Assembly: GCF_014648655.1 (NCBI RefSeq)
Contig: NZ_BMRN01000007.1
Span: 62,001-126,000 of the forward strand
Direction: 5' to 3'
Length of the DNA stretch: 64,000 nucleotides
Source: Streptomyces atratus
GTDB lineage: Bacteria; Actinomycetota; Actinomycetes; Streptomycetales; Streptomycetaceae
Shown here piece by piece: positions 28,624 to 35,810 of this stretch (its first letter is position 1; each line of letters begins with the position of its first letter). The notes beneath the pieces are model-generated. The model was not told where the DNA came from. It searched no databases and was given only the letters and a program-made list of their open reading frames with translations. A program made the translations under genes and the position numbers.

Positions 28624-28971
28624 CCCCCGCCACGGCCCCTGGCCGGCCCACTGACCAGGTCACCGAACCGCTCCGACAGGGCCCGGGAACAAGTTTCGGC
28701 AGAGTTCCGAGCTCGCTCCGGGCCAGTTACCCCAAGGGCCCGGGCAAAAATCCGCCGGCCGGCGGCGCGGCGTGTTCCACCGCCGGTCGGCAGAACGTGC
28801 TACGGTTGCCGAGTTGCAGTTTTGGTACCCATGAACTTTATGTGCGCCTGACGGGAATGCTTCCTCAGGCGCATTATTGTTTTCCGGCTTTCTCCGGATG
28901 GGGCTCAATGCGGCGACTTGGAATTCGTAAAGTGCGGATTTCCGGCACTGCACCTCTTTTAGGAGATTGAC
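28624..28971 (+). promoter_or_regulatory. Long 5' leader and promoter region of the cold-shock gene
   Basis: 348 bases without a gene. TACGGT at 28801-28806 is a possible -10, which would give a leader of about 160 bases. The leader is AT-richer than its surroundings and can form a hairpin (tgcgcctga 28843-28851 with tcaggcgca 28865-28873) plus a second hairpin close to the SD (agtgc and gcact near 28931-28950). The SD is AGGAG just before the ATG at 28972. Long structured leaders are typical of cspA-type mRNAs, where they control temperature-dependent translation. Confidence 0.55.
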
Positions 28972-29175
28972 ATGGCTACTGGAACCGTGAAGTGGTTCAA
29001 CTCGGAAAAGGGCTTCGGCTTCATCGAGCAGGACGGCGGCGGCGCCGACGTCTTCGCCCACTACTCCAACATCGCCACCTCGGGCTTCCGTGAGCTCCAG
29101 GAGGGCCAGAAGGTCTCCTTCGACGTCACGCAGGGCCAGAAGGGCCCGCAGGCGGAGAACATCGTCCCGGCCTAA
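28972..29175 (+). CDS. Cold-shock protein (CspA family)
   Basis: 67 residues, one cold-shock domain and nothing more: [20 protein letters not shown] with the RNP-1 motif KGFGFI and the RNP-2 motif VFAHYS. It is a cytoplasmic single-stranded RNA/DNA-binding chaperone. SD AGGAG is 7 bases upstream. A terminator hairpin follows and then a DEAD-box helicase, a pairing that is functionally sensible for cold adaptation. Confidence 0.95.
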   Translation: MATGTVKWFNSEKGFGFIEQDGGGADVFAHYSNIATSGFRELQEGQKVSFDVTQGQKGPQAENIVPA

Positions 29176-29199
29176 TTGCCGGACGCGTACCTCGCAGCC

Positions 29200-29228
29200 G
29201 GGGCCCGCACCGTGAAGGTGCGGGTCCC
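29200..29228 (+). terminator. Hairpin terminator after the cold-shock gene
   Basis: Arms ggggcccgcacc (29200-29211) and ggtgcgggtccc (29217-29228) pair over 12 positions (one G-U) with a 5-base loop, 25 bases after the stop. Confidence 0.75.
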
Positions 29229-29305
29229 GGCTTGTGCTGTCCCGGGACATGACGAAGAAGCATCCGCTGTCCCGCAGTACTCCCCAGCAGTCCCACGCAG
29301 TTCCC

Positions 29306-29333
29306 AGGAATCCCTAGGAATCCTCAGGAATCC
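29306..29333 (+). repeat. Three tandem AGGAATCC units
   Basis: aggaatcc at 29306-29313, 29316-29323 and 29326-29333, period 10 bases, with an imperfect further unit before them (gcagttccc). It lies in the leader of the DEAD-box helicase, 20 bases before its start. The AGGA core resembles a Shine-Dalgarno, so ribosome binding or a 10-base helical-phase protein site is possible. Confidence 0.7.
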
Positions 29334-29352
29334 CCCAGGAGGGCAATTCCGT

Positions 29353-31026
29353 ATGACCCGCTCCGAACGCCAGGACCGACCCGCCCGCAACCGCCCGTCG
29401 AGGGGGCGCGGCACGGCCCCGGCAAAGGCAACCGCTAAGGGTTCCGGCAAGGGATCCGGCAAGGCGTCGCCCCGTCGCAGGGCCACGCCGCCGCAGGGCG
29501 AATTCGCCCTGCCCGAAACCATGACCCCCGCACTGCCCGCCGTCGAGGCGTTCGCCGAGCTGGACATGCCCGCAGCCCTGCTGAAAACCCTTGCCGCGCA
29601 GGGCGTCACCGATCCGTTCCCGATCCAGGGCGCCACCCTGCCGAACTCGCTCGCCGGCCGCGACATCCTCGGCCGCGGCCGCACCGGGTCCGGCAAGACC
29701 CTCGCCTTCGGCCTCGCGCTGCTGGCCCGCACCGGCGGACGGCGCGCGGAGCCGCGCGCCCCGCTCGCACTGGTCCTCGTCCCGACCCGTGAGCTCGCCC
29801 AGCAGGTCACCGACGCGCTGACGCCGTACGCGACGTCCGTGAACCTGCGCCTGGCCACCGTCGTCGGTGGCATGTCGATCAGCAAGCAGTCCGGCACGCT
29901 GCGCCGCGGCGCCGAGGTGCTCGTCGCCACGCCCGGACGGCTGAAGGACCTCATCGAGCGCGGCGACTGCCGCCTCGACCAGGTCGCCATCACCGTCCTC
30001 GACGAGGCCGACCAGATGGCGGACATGGGCTTCATGCCGCAGGTCGTCGCGCTGCTCAAGCAGGTCGAGCCGGACGGTCAGCGGATGCTCTTCTCCGCGA
30101 CCCTGGACAAGAACATCGACCGGCTGGTCAAGATGTTCCTGACCGACCCGGTCGTGCACTCGGTCGACCCGTCCGCGGGCGCGGTCACCACCATGGAGCA
30201 CCATGTGCTGCACGTGGCCGACGAGACCGACAAAAAGGCCGTCGCCACCAGGATCGCCGCCCGCGACGGCCGGGTGATCATGTTCGTGGACACCAAGCGT
30301 GCCGCCGACCGCTTCGCCAAGCGGCTGCTCGCCAGCGGTGTACGGGCTGCCGCCCTGCACGGCGGGCGTTCGCAGCCGCAGCGCAACCGGACGCTGGACC
30401 AGTTCAAGAACGGCCAGGTCACCGCACTCGTCGCGACGAATGTGGCGGCGCGCGGCATTCATGTCGACGACCTGGACCTGGTCGTGAACGTGGACCCGCC
30501 GACCGATCACAAGGACTATCTCCACCGTGGCGGGCGCACGGCGCGTGCCGGGGAGTCCGGCAGCGTCGTCACCCTGGTACTGCCCGAGGAGAAGCGGGAG
30601 ATGACCCGGCTGATGGCCGATGCGGGCATCGCTCCGCGGACCACCCGGATCAAGTCCAGCGACGAGGAACTCACCCGGATCACCGGGGCCCGTGAGCCGT
30701 CCGGCGTCGCGATCGTCATCGAGGTCCCCCAGCCGACCCCGCCGAAGCCGCGCACGCGGTCGGGCGGGGCCGCGGCCGGTGGCGCGGGCTTCCGCTCGGG
30801 CAGCCGCGGCCGGGGCCGGCGCGGTGGTGCCGGGCAGGGCGGTGCCGGTGAAGGCCGGGGCGCGGGGGGTTCCTCCGCCCGTGGCGGCGGTGCGGGCGGC
30901 TCGGCTCGTGGCGCTGGTTCCGGTGCCGCTGGTGGCCGTGGCGAGGCGCGCGGCGCCGGGTCCGGGCGTTCCGCGGCCGGGGCCGGACGTGGTGCGGCGG
31001 CGGGGCGTGGCCGCAGGGCCGCGTAG
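29353..31026 (+). CDS. DEAD-box ATP-dependent RNA helicase
   Basis: 557 residues. A basic Gly/Lys/Arg N-terminus (1-50) is followed by motif I RGRTGSGKT, motif Ia PTRELAQQ, GG at SVNLRLATVVGG, motif Ib TPGRL, DEAD box as DEAD in LDEADQMAD, motif III SAT, and in the second domain the helicase motifs TNVAARGIHV and HRGGRTARAG. The last 85 or so residues are an Arg/Gly/Ala/Ser tail of low complexity, which would be disordered and RNA-binding. The ATG at 29353 has GGAGGG 10 bases upstream; the frame is open further but without protein-like composition. Confidence 0.93.
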   Translation: MTRSERQDRPARNRPSRGRGTAPAKATAKGSGKGSGKASPRRRATPPQGEFALPETMTPALPAVEAFAELDMPAALLKTLAAQGVTDPFPIQGATLPNSLAGRDILGRGRTGSGKTLAFGLALLARTGGRRAEPRAPLALVLVPTRELAQQVTDALTPYATSVNLRLATVVGGMSISKQSGTLRRGAEVLVATPGRLKDLIERGDCRLDQVAITVLDEADQMADMGFMPQVVALLKQVEPDGQRMLFSATLDKNIDRLVKMFLTDPVVHSVDPSAGAVTTMEHHVLHVADETDKKAVATRIAARDGRVIMFVDTKRAADRFAKRLLASGVRAAALHGGRSQPQRNRTLDQFKNGQVTALVATNVAARGIHVDDLDLVVNVDPPTDHKDYLHRGGRTARAGESGSVVTLVLPEEKREMTRLMADAGIAPRTTRIKSSDEELTRITGAREPSGVAIVIEVPQPTPPKPRTRSGGAAAGGAGFRSGSRGRGRRGGAGQGGAGEGRGAGGSSARGGGAGGSARGAGSGAAGGRGEARGAGSGRSAAGAGRGAAAGRGRRAA

Positions 31027-31041
31027 CGGTACGGATGACAT

Positions 31042-31069
31042 GCGGTGACCGGATGTGTCCGGTCACCGC
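31042..31069. terminator. Hairpin terminator between helicase and ipdC
   Basis: Arms gcggtgaccgga (31042-31053) and tccggtcaccgc (31058-31069), 12 bp perfect with a 4-base loop, 16 bases after the helicase stop. The next 130 bases up to ipdC contain REP-like sequence and no gene. Confidence 0.75.
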
Positions 31070-31200
31070 TCCGTCCTCGATCGCTGGCGATTTCGAGCCC
31101 GTCGAGCGGGTCTCTCCCATGCCCTTCGGACCATGGGTGAGATGGAGGACGGGACGGCAACCGGACGGACCCGGGCTTGCACTGCGCCACACCCTGCTCC

Positions 31201-32265
31201 TCAATCACCGGACGGGCTCATGGCGCCCGACACCGCGCCCAGCGCCGTGTAGGCCTCCTCCATCACCCGCTCCACCAGCTCCGCGCAGCTGGGCAGATCC
31301 TCGATCAGGCCCGCCACCTGGCCCGATGCCATCACGCCCAGATCCGTGCGGCCGTCGACCATGGACGCCTTCAGGAGCATCGGGGTGTTGGCGGCCAGCA
31401 GGACCTGGCTCCAGGACAGGTCCTTGCCGTGCTTCATCGCGAGACCGTCGCGCACCATCCGGGACCAGCCGATTTTGGAGATCCGCCTGAATCCCGCCGC
31501 CCGGCGCACCGCCTGGGCCAACGCCCGGATCCGGCCCGCGTTCTCCAGCGCGGCGACCATCTCCGTACGCAGCATCCGGTGCGGGAGCCCGTCCACCGCC
31601 GTGGTGACCGTTACGTCCTTGACGCCCGCCGCCAAATAGCAGGCCTTCACCGCGTCCGGCACGGTCGAGTCCGACGTCAGCAGGAACCGCGTACCCATCG
31701 CGATGCCCGCCGCCCCGTACGCCAGCGCAGCGACCAGGCCCCGGCCGTCGTGGAAGCCGCCCGCCGCGATCACCGGGATGTCCACCGCGTCGGCAACCTG
31801 GGGCAGCAGCACGGTGGTTGCCACATCACCGGTGTGGCCGCCGCCCTCGCCGCCCTGCACGATCACCGCGTCCGCGCCCCACGCCGCGACCTTCTCGGCA
31901 TGGCGCCGGGCACCTATCGACGGGATCACGACCACGCCTGAGTCCTTCAGCTCGGCGATGAGATCCTTCGAAGGGGCCAGCGCGAAGGACGCCACCTTCA
32001 CGCCCTCGTCGACGATGATCCGTACCCGCTCGCGCGCATCACCGGCGTCTGCGCGCAGATTGACGCCGAACGGCTCGTCCGTGCGGGACTTGACCTCCCG
32101 TACCGCTGTCCGCAGCTGCTCCGCGGTCATCGTCGCGGAGGCCAGGATGCCGAGCGCGCCCGCGCGGGCCGTGGCGGAGACCAGGCGGGGGCCCGCGACC
32201 CAGCCCATGCCGGTCTGGACCACGGGGTGGCGGACGCCGACGAGATCGGTGAGTGCGGTCCGCAT
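31201..32265 (-). CDS. ipdC: IpdC: nitronate monooxygenase-like flavoprotein of HIP catabolism
   Basis: 354 residues of the NMO/enoyl-reductase TIM-barrel family: VVQTGMGWVAGPRLVSATARAG near the N-terminus, VASFALAP, then VIVQGGEGGGHTG and PVIAAGGFHDGRGLVAALAYGA with the FMN-phosphate loop MGTRFLLT. IpdC of mycobacteria and rhodococci is an unusual reductase in the HIP pathway, not a nitronate oxygenase, and this gene has the same neighbours (ipdB, ipdA, echA20). The ATG at 32265 overlaps the ipdB stop (TGATG). The C-terminus SPSGD is encoded by a copy of a REP-like intergenic element. Confidence 0.88.
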   Translation of the reverse strand: MRTALTDLVGVRHPVVQTGMGWVAGPRLVSATARAGALGILASATMTAEQLRTAVREVKSRTDEPFGVNLRADAGDARERVRIIVDEGVKVASFALAPSKDLIAELKDSGVVVIPSIGARRHAEKVAAWGADAVIVQGGEGGGHTGDVATTVLLPQVADAVDIPVIAAGGFHDGRGLVAALAYGAAGIAMGTRFLLTSDSTVPDAVKACYLAAGVKDVTVTTAVDGLPHRMLRTEMVAALENAGRIRALAQAVRRAAGFRRISKIGWSRMVRDGLAMKHGKDLSWSQVLLAANTPMLLKASMVDGRTDLGVMASGQVAGLIEDLPSCAELVERVMEEAYTALGAVSGAMSPSGD

Positions 32266-33005
32266 CAGACCCTGACCTCGCGGTTCCGGGTGCCCTTCGG
32301 GTCGATGACCTCGCGGATCAGGCCCAGCTCCTCGGCGGTCGGCTCCCGGGTGTACGGGACGTCGTCCTCGATCGTGAGCGCGAAGCCGGTGGCCTCGCGG
32401 ACCTCGTCGGCGGTGACGCCGGGGTGCAGTGAGGCGAGGCGCATCGAACGGTCCGGGGTCGCGAAGTCGAGGACGCCGAGATCGGTGACGACGCGCGGGA
32501 TGCGGTGGTAGCGGGTCGCCGACGGACCGGCCGCCGCGGCACTGTCGTGACCGACCCCGCAGATCATGTCGACGCGCTCGACGAAGACCCGGGTGGAGTG
32601 CTTGGGCACCCAGTAACTGACCGGGTTGTTCAGGGTGTTGACGGGCGCGCCGCGTACGCCGAGGAGCTGGCGGGTGGGCTGTTCCCAGTCGCCGATGCAG
32701 GAGATGTTCTGGTTGCCGAACCGGTCGATCTGGCTCGCCCCCATCATCACGTGACGCCTGCCGCCCGTGACCATGGTGAGGTGTTGGCGGTACGGCAGCC
32801 AGCCCTCCGTCGTGCCGTCCGGGCCGACGATCAGCGCCTCGCCGTCGGTGAGCAGGAGATCGGGCGAGAAGGTTCGTCCGGCGAGCCGGGCGCCGACGGA
32901 CGGGACGAGTCCCATCGGGCTGGCGAGCACCTCCCCGTTGCCGCGCCAGGCATCGGCGCAGGCGATCACGCAGTACTCGGCCCGGGTCACGCTCCGGTTG
33001 CTCAC
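32265..33005 (-). CDS. ipdB: IpdB: beta subunit of the COCHEA-CoA hydrolase
   Basis: 246 residues of the CoA-transferase beta fold. Matching stretches to IpdB of M. tuberculosis are SPMGLVPSVGARLA, LLLTDGEA, GRRHVMMGASQIDRFGNQNIS and SLHPGVTADEVREATGF, ending IREVIDPKGTRNREVRV. IpdAB is known to open the last steroid ring by a retro-Claisen reaction. GTG start overlaps the ipdA stop (GTGA). The ipdC, ipdB, ipdA and echA20 genes form one coupled minus-strand operon. Confidence 0.92.
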   Translation of the reverse strand: MSNRSVTRAEYCVIACADAWRGNGEVLASPMGLVPSVGARLAGRTFSPDLLLTDGEALIVGPDGTTEGWLPYRQHLTMVTGGRRHVMMGASQIDRFGNQNISCIGDWEQPTRQLLGVRGAPVNTLNNPVSYWVPKHSTRVFVERVDMICGVGHDSAAAAGPSATRYHRIPRVVTDLGVLDFATPDRSMRLASLHPGVTADEVREATGFALTIEDDVPYTREPTAEELGLIREVIDPKGTRNREVRV

Positions 33006-33895
33006 TTCTGCTCCTCGTGCCAGGTCTGGACGGCCGACTGATAGCTCTTCTCGTCGCCCTGTGCGGGCAGGAAGCGGTCACTGAAGGCCGCCCAGGCGTC
33101 GGGGTCGGCGGCCGCGGTCGCGTACGCCTTCTGGAACGCCTCGTCGCGCGGGTGGTCGGGGACGCAGGAGGTGAAGTGCGCGCCGTTCGGGGTCTCGACG
33201 ACGCCGGTGACGGAGTGCCGCTTGACGAGAAGGGTCTGCGGGGCCGCCTTCTCGGTCAACTCGGCGGTTTCCACCAGGCGTTCGCAGGAGACGTACGCGT
33301 TGTCGGCGGCCTCGCAGAACAGGTCGTCGAAGTACGGGTCGGGGCCGAGGTACTGGCCGTTGCCGAACCGGTCGGCGCGGTTCATGTGGACCAGCGCCGC
33401 GTCCATCCGCAGGGCGGGCATCGCGACGAACTCCTCGCCGTCCGCGTACGGCGAAGTGACCGTACGCAGGCCCGGGTTGACCCGCATCACGTCCGAACCG
33501 ATACCGGCGCGGACGGGGAGGAACGGCAGCCGGTTCGCGGCGGCGTGCAGCCCCCACATGAACATGGCCTCGTCGACCTCCATCAGCTCGAACGCGCCGC
33601 GCTGGCGGGCCGCCCTGAAGTGGGGTTCGAGCGGGATCGAGTCGAGTGTGGCGAAGGCGGCGACCAGTTTGCGGATCTTGCCGGCGGCGGCGAGCAGGCC
33701 GACGTCGGGGCCGCCGTACGAGACCACGGTGAGATCGGTGATCCCGGAGCGGAGCAGCGCCCGGACCAGTGCCATCGGCTTCCGGCGGGAGCCCCAGCCG
33801 CCGATGCCGATCGTCATCCCGCTGCTGAGGCGGGAGACGACGTCCTGCGCTGTCATGGTCTTGTCGGTCCTCATGCCGGTATCGATTCCGGTCAC
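33002..33895 (-). CDS. ipdA: IpdA: alpha subunit of the COCHEA-CoA hydrolase
   Basis: 297 residues, CoA-transferase alpha fold. The N-terminal MTIGIGGWGSRRKPMALVRA, VSYGGPDVGLLAAAGK, LPFLPVRAGIGSDV and ALVHMNRADRFGNGQY are characteristic of IpdA rather than of ordinary acetoacetate CoA-transferases, and GPDPYFDDLFCEAA is also shared. I chose GTG 33895 because AAGGAGG lies seven bases before it; the ATG at 33901, which overlaps the echA20 stop, would have only one base of spacing. Both readings differ by two codons. With IpdB it would cleave COCHEA-CoA. Confidence 0.9.
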   Translation of the reverse strand: MTGIDTGMRTDKTMTAQDVVSRLSSGMTIGIGGWGSRRKPMALVRALLRSGITDLTVVSYGGPDVGLLAAAGKIRKLVAAFATLDSIPLEPHFRAARQRGAFELMEVDEAMFMWGLHAAANRLPFLPVRAGIGSDVMRVNPGLRTVTSPYADGEEFVAMPALRMDAALVHMNRADRFGNGQYLGPDPYFDDLFCEAADNAYVSCERLVETAELTEKAAPQTLLVKRHSVTGVVETPNGAHFTSCVPDHPRDEAFQKAYATAAADPDAWAAFSDRFLPAQGDEKSYQSAVQTWHEEQK

Positions 33896-33897
33896 GG

Positions 33898-34641
33898 TCA
33901 TGCCTCCTTGCCGAAGGTGTCGCGGACGCGGTCGGCGACACCGCTGAGATTGGCCTCGAAGGTGAAGCCCTGCTCGAAGCGGTAGCTGCGGTGTACGTCC
34001 ACCGGGTCGATGCCGTTGATGGCGGCCTTGGCCAGCCGGATCAGATATCCGTCCTTACGGGCGATCTCGCCCGCCAACTCGACTGCTGTATCCAGGAGTT
34101 CATCGCGCGGTACAACTCTCCAGACCGAGCCGTGGGCGTGCAGTTCCGCGGCGGTGGCGGTGCGTGAGGTGTAGTACAGCGCGCGCATCAGGTGCTGCGG
34201 CACGAGCCGGGCGAGATGGGTGGCGGCGCCGAGCGCGCCCCGGTCCAGCTCGGGCAGGCCGAATGTCGCATCGTCGCTCGCCACGATCGCGTCCGCGTTG
34301 CCGATGAGGCCGATGCCGCCGCCGAGGCAGAAGCCGTTCACCGCGGCGACGACCGGGACCTCGCACTCGTACACGGCCGAAAACGCCTCGTAGCAGCCGC
34401 GGTTGGCGCCGATGAGGGCGGCGTGACCGGTGTCGCGCTGCATCTCCTTGATGTCGACGCCCGCGTTGAATCCACGCCCGGCGGCGGCCAGCACGACACA
34501 GCGGACCTCGGGATCGCGGCCCGCGGCACGGAGGGCGTCGGCGAGGTCGTACCAGCCCTGTACGGGCAGCGCGTTGACTGGCGGGTAGTCGACCGTGACG
34601 AGGCAGATGCCCTTGCCGGGACTTGCGGTGGAGACACCCAT
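33898..34641 (-). CDS. echA20: EchA20: enoyl-CoA hydratase family ring hydrolase
   Basis: 247 residues, the same length as EchA20 of M. tuberculosis. Crotonase-fold landmarks: GRGFNAGVDIKEMQRD, NGFCLGGGIGLIGNADAIVASDDATFGLPE and RLVPQHLMRALYY. EchA20 is known to hydrolyse a ring of a HIP-derived CoA thioester rather than hydrate a double bond. ATG 34641 is preferred; the upstream ATG at 34671 lies inside the operator at 34663-34676. First gene of the operon leading to ipdABC. Confidence 0.88.
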   Translation of the reverse strand: MGVSTASPGKGICLVTVDYPPVNALPVQGWYDLADALRAAGRDPEVRCVVLAAAGRGFNAGVDIKEMQRDTGHAALIGANRGCYEAFSAVYECEVPVVAAVNGFCLGGGIGLIGNADAIVASDDATFGLPELDRGALGAATHLARLVPQHLMRALYYTSRTATAAELHAHGSVWRVVPRDELLDTAVELAGEIARKDGYLIRLAKAAINGIDPVDVHRSYRFEQGFTFEANLSGVADRVRDTFGKEA

Positions 34642-34662
34642 GGGCGAATCAGCTACCTTTCC

Positions 34663-34676
34663 ACCAAACATTTGTT
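34663..34676. promoter_or_regulatory. KstR2-like operator, site 2
   Basis: ACCAAACATTTGTT, which on the minus strand reads AACAAATGTTTGGT, 13 of 14 identical to site 1 at 25933. Both sites share the longer core ACCAAACAYTTGTTAGG. It lies between echA20 and the divergent SDR, so one repressor could control both directions. Compared with the KstR2 consensus AnCAAGnnCTTGnT it has two differences. Confidence 0.68.
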
Positions 34677-34727
34677 AGGTGTGGAAGGTAGCAGCCTGCC
34701 CCCGCATCGCCAACAAGGAGATGTGTG

Positions 34728-35717
34728 ATGACCGCAAGCAGCGACGGACAGGACAGGGGAAGCGAAGGGGGAGACGGCGGAGGAAGCGTTGGTGGGCTGT
34801 GCGACGGACGCGTCGTGATCGTGACGGGTGCCGGGCGCGGGCTCGGCCGCGCCCACGCGCTCGCCTTCGCCGCCGAGGGGGCAAAGGTCGTGGTCAACGA
34901 TCTCGGCGTCGGTCCGGGCGGGGACGGGGGCTCGGCCGGTCCGGCCCGGCAGGTGGTCGACGAGATCGTGGCGGCGGGCGGCGAAGCGGTCGCCCACGGG
35001 GGCGACATCGCCACGACGGAGGGGGCGGCGTCGCTGGTCGCTGCCGCGCTGGAGACCTTCGGGCGGCTGGACACGCTGGTCAACAACGCCGGATTCCTGC
35101 GCGACCGGATGCTGGTGAATCTGGACGAGGACGACTGGGACGCGGTGATGCGGGTCCATCTGAAGGGCCACTTCCTGCCACTGAAGCATGCCGCCGCGCA
35201 CTGGCGGGCCGAGGCGAAGGCGGGCCGCGCGCCGGTGGCCCGGGTGGTCAACACAAGCTCCGGCGCGGGGCTGCTCGGGAGCGTCGGACAGGGCAATTAC
35301 TCCGCTGCGAAGGCGGGCGTCGTGGGCCTGACGCTCGTCGCGGCCGCCGAGATGGGGCGGTACGGGGTCCAGGTCAACGCGATCGCCCCGGCGGCACGGA
35401 CCCGGATGACCGAGCAGACGTTCGCGCAGACGATGGCGGCGCCGGGGGAGGGGGAGTTCGACGCGATGGCCCCCGAGAACGTGTCCCCGCTGGTGGTGTG
35501 GCTCGGCTCGGCCGCGAGCGACGGGGTGACCGGGCGGGTCTTCGAGGCGGAGGCCGGCCGGATCACGGTCATGGAGGGCTGGCGCCCCGGTCCCACCGCG
35601 GACCGGGGGGCGCGGTGGGCACCGGCCGAGGCGGGGGAAGCGGCACGGAAGCTCCTGTCGGAGGCGGAGCCGGCGCAGCCGGTGTACGGGGCGAAATCCA
35701 GCCGCCGGCGAGGCTGA
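34728..35717 (+). CDS. Short-chain dehydrogenase/reductase of the HIP operon region
   Basis: 329 residues, longer than a minimal SDR because of an N-terminal Gly/Asp-rich stretch (about 1-25) and a C-terminal extension after residue 270. TGAGRGLGRAHALAF binds the cofactor, VVNDLG and VNNAGFLRDRM follow, and the catalytic residues are NTSSGAG and YSAAKAG. This fits the SDRs next to echA20 in mycobacterial HIP clusters. ATG 34728 with AAGGAG seven bases before it; an earlier GTG at 34725 is out of the SD range. The promoter region carries operator site 2. Confidence 0.85.
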   Translation: MTASSDGQDRGSEGGDGGGSVGGLCDGRVVIVTGAGRGLGRAHALAFAAEGAKVVVNDLGVGPGGDGGSAGPARQVVDEIVAAGGEAVAHGGDIATTEGAASLVAAALETFGRLDTLVNNAGFLRDRMLVNLDEDDWDAVMRVHLKGHFLPLKHAAAHWRAEAKAGRAPVARVVNTSSGAGLLGSVGQGNYSAAKAGVVGLTLVAAAEMGRYGVQVNAIAPAARTRMTEQTFAQTMAAPGEGEFDAMAPENVSPLVVWLGSAASDGVTGRVFEAEAGRITVMEGWRPGPTADRGARWAPAEAGEAARKLLSEAEPAQPVYGAKSSRRRG

Positions 35718-35810
35718 CCATTCATTCCCTCCGGCGTTCGGGGTGCGGGGTTCCGGGGGCGGGCGCCTGCTGCGGGCTTTCCCCCGCCCCTTCCCGCAGT
35801 CCCGGTTGCT

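Noticed and set aside
33896-33901. ATG at 33901 as ipdA start
   Set aside because: It overlaps the echA20 stop nicely but leaves one base between the AAGGAGG SD and ATG; the GTG two codons later has proper spacing. Not decisive.
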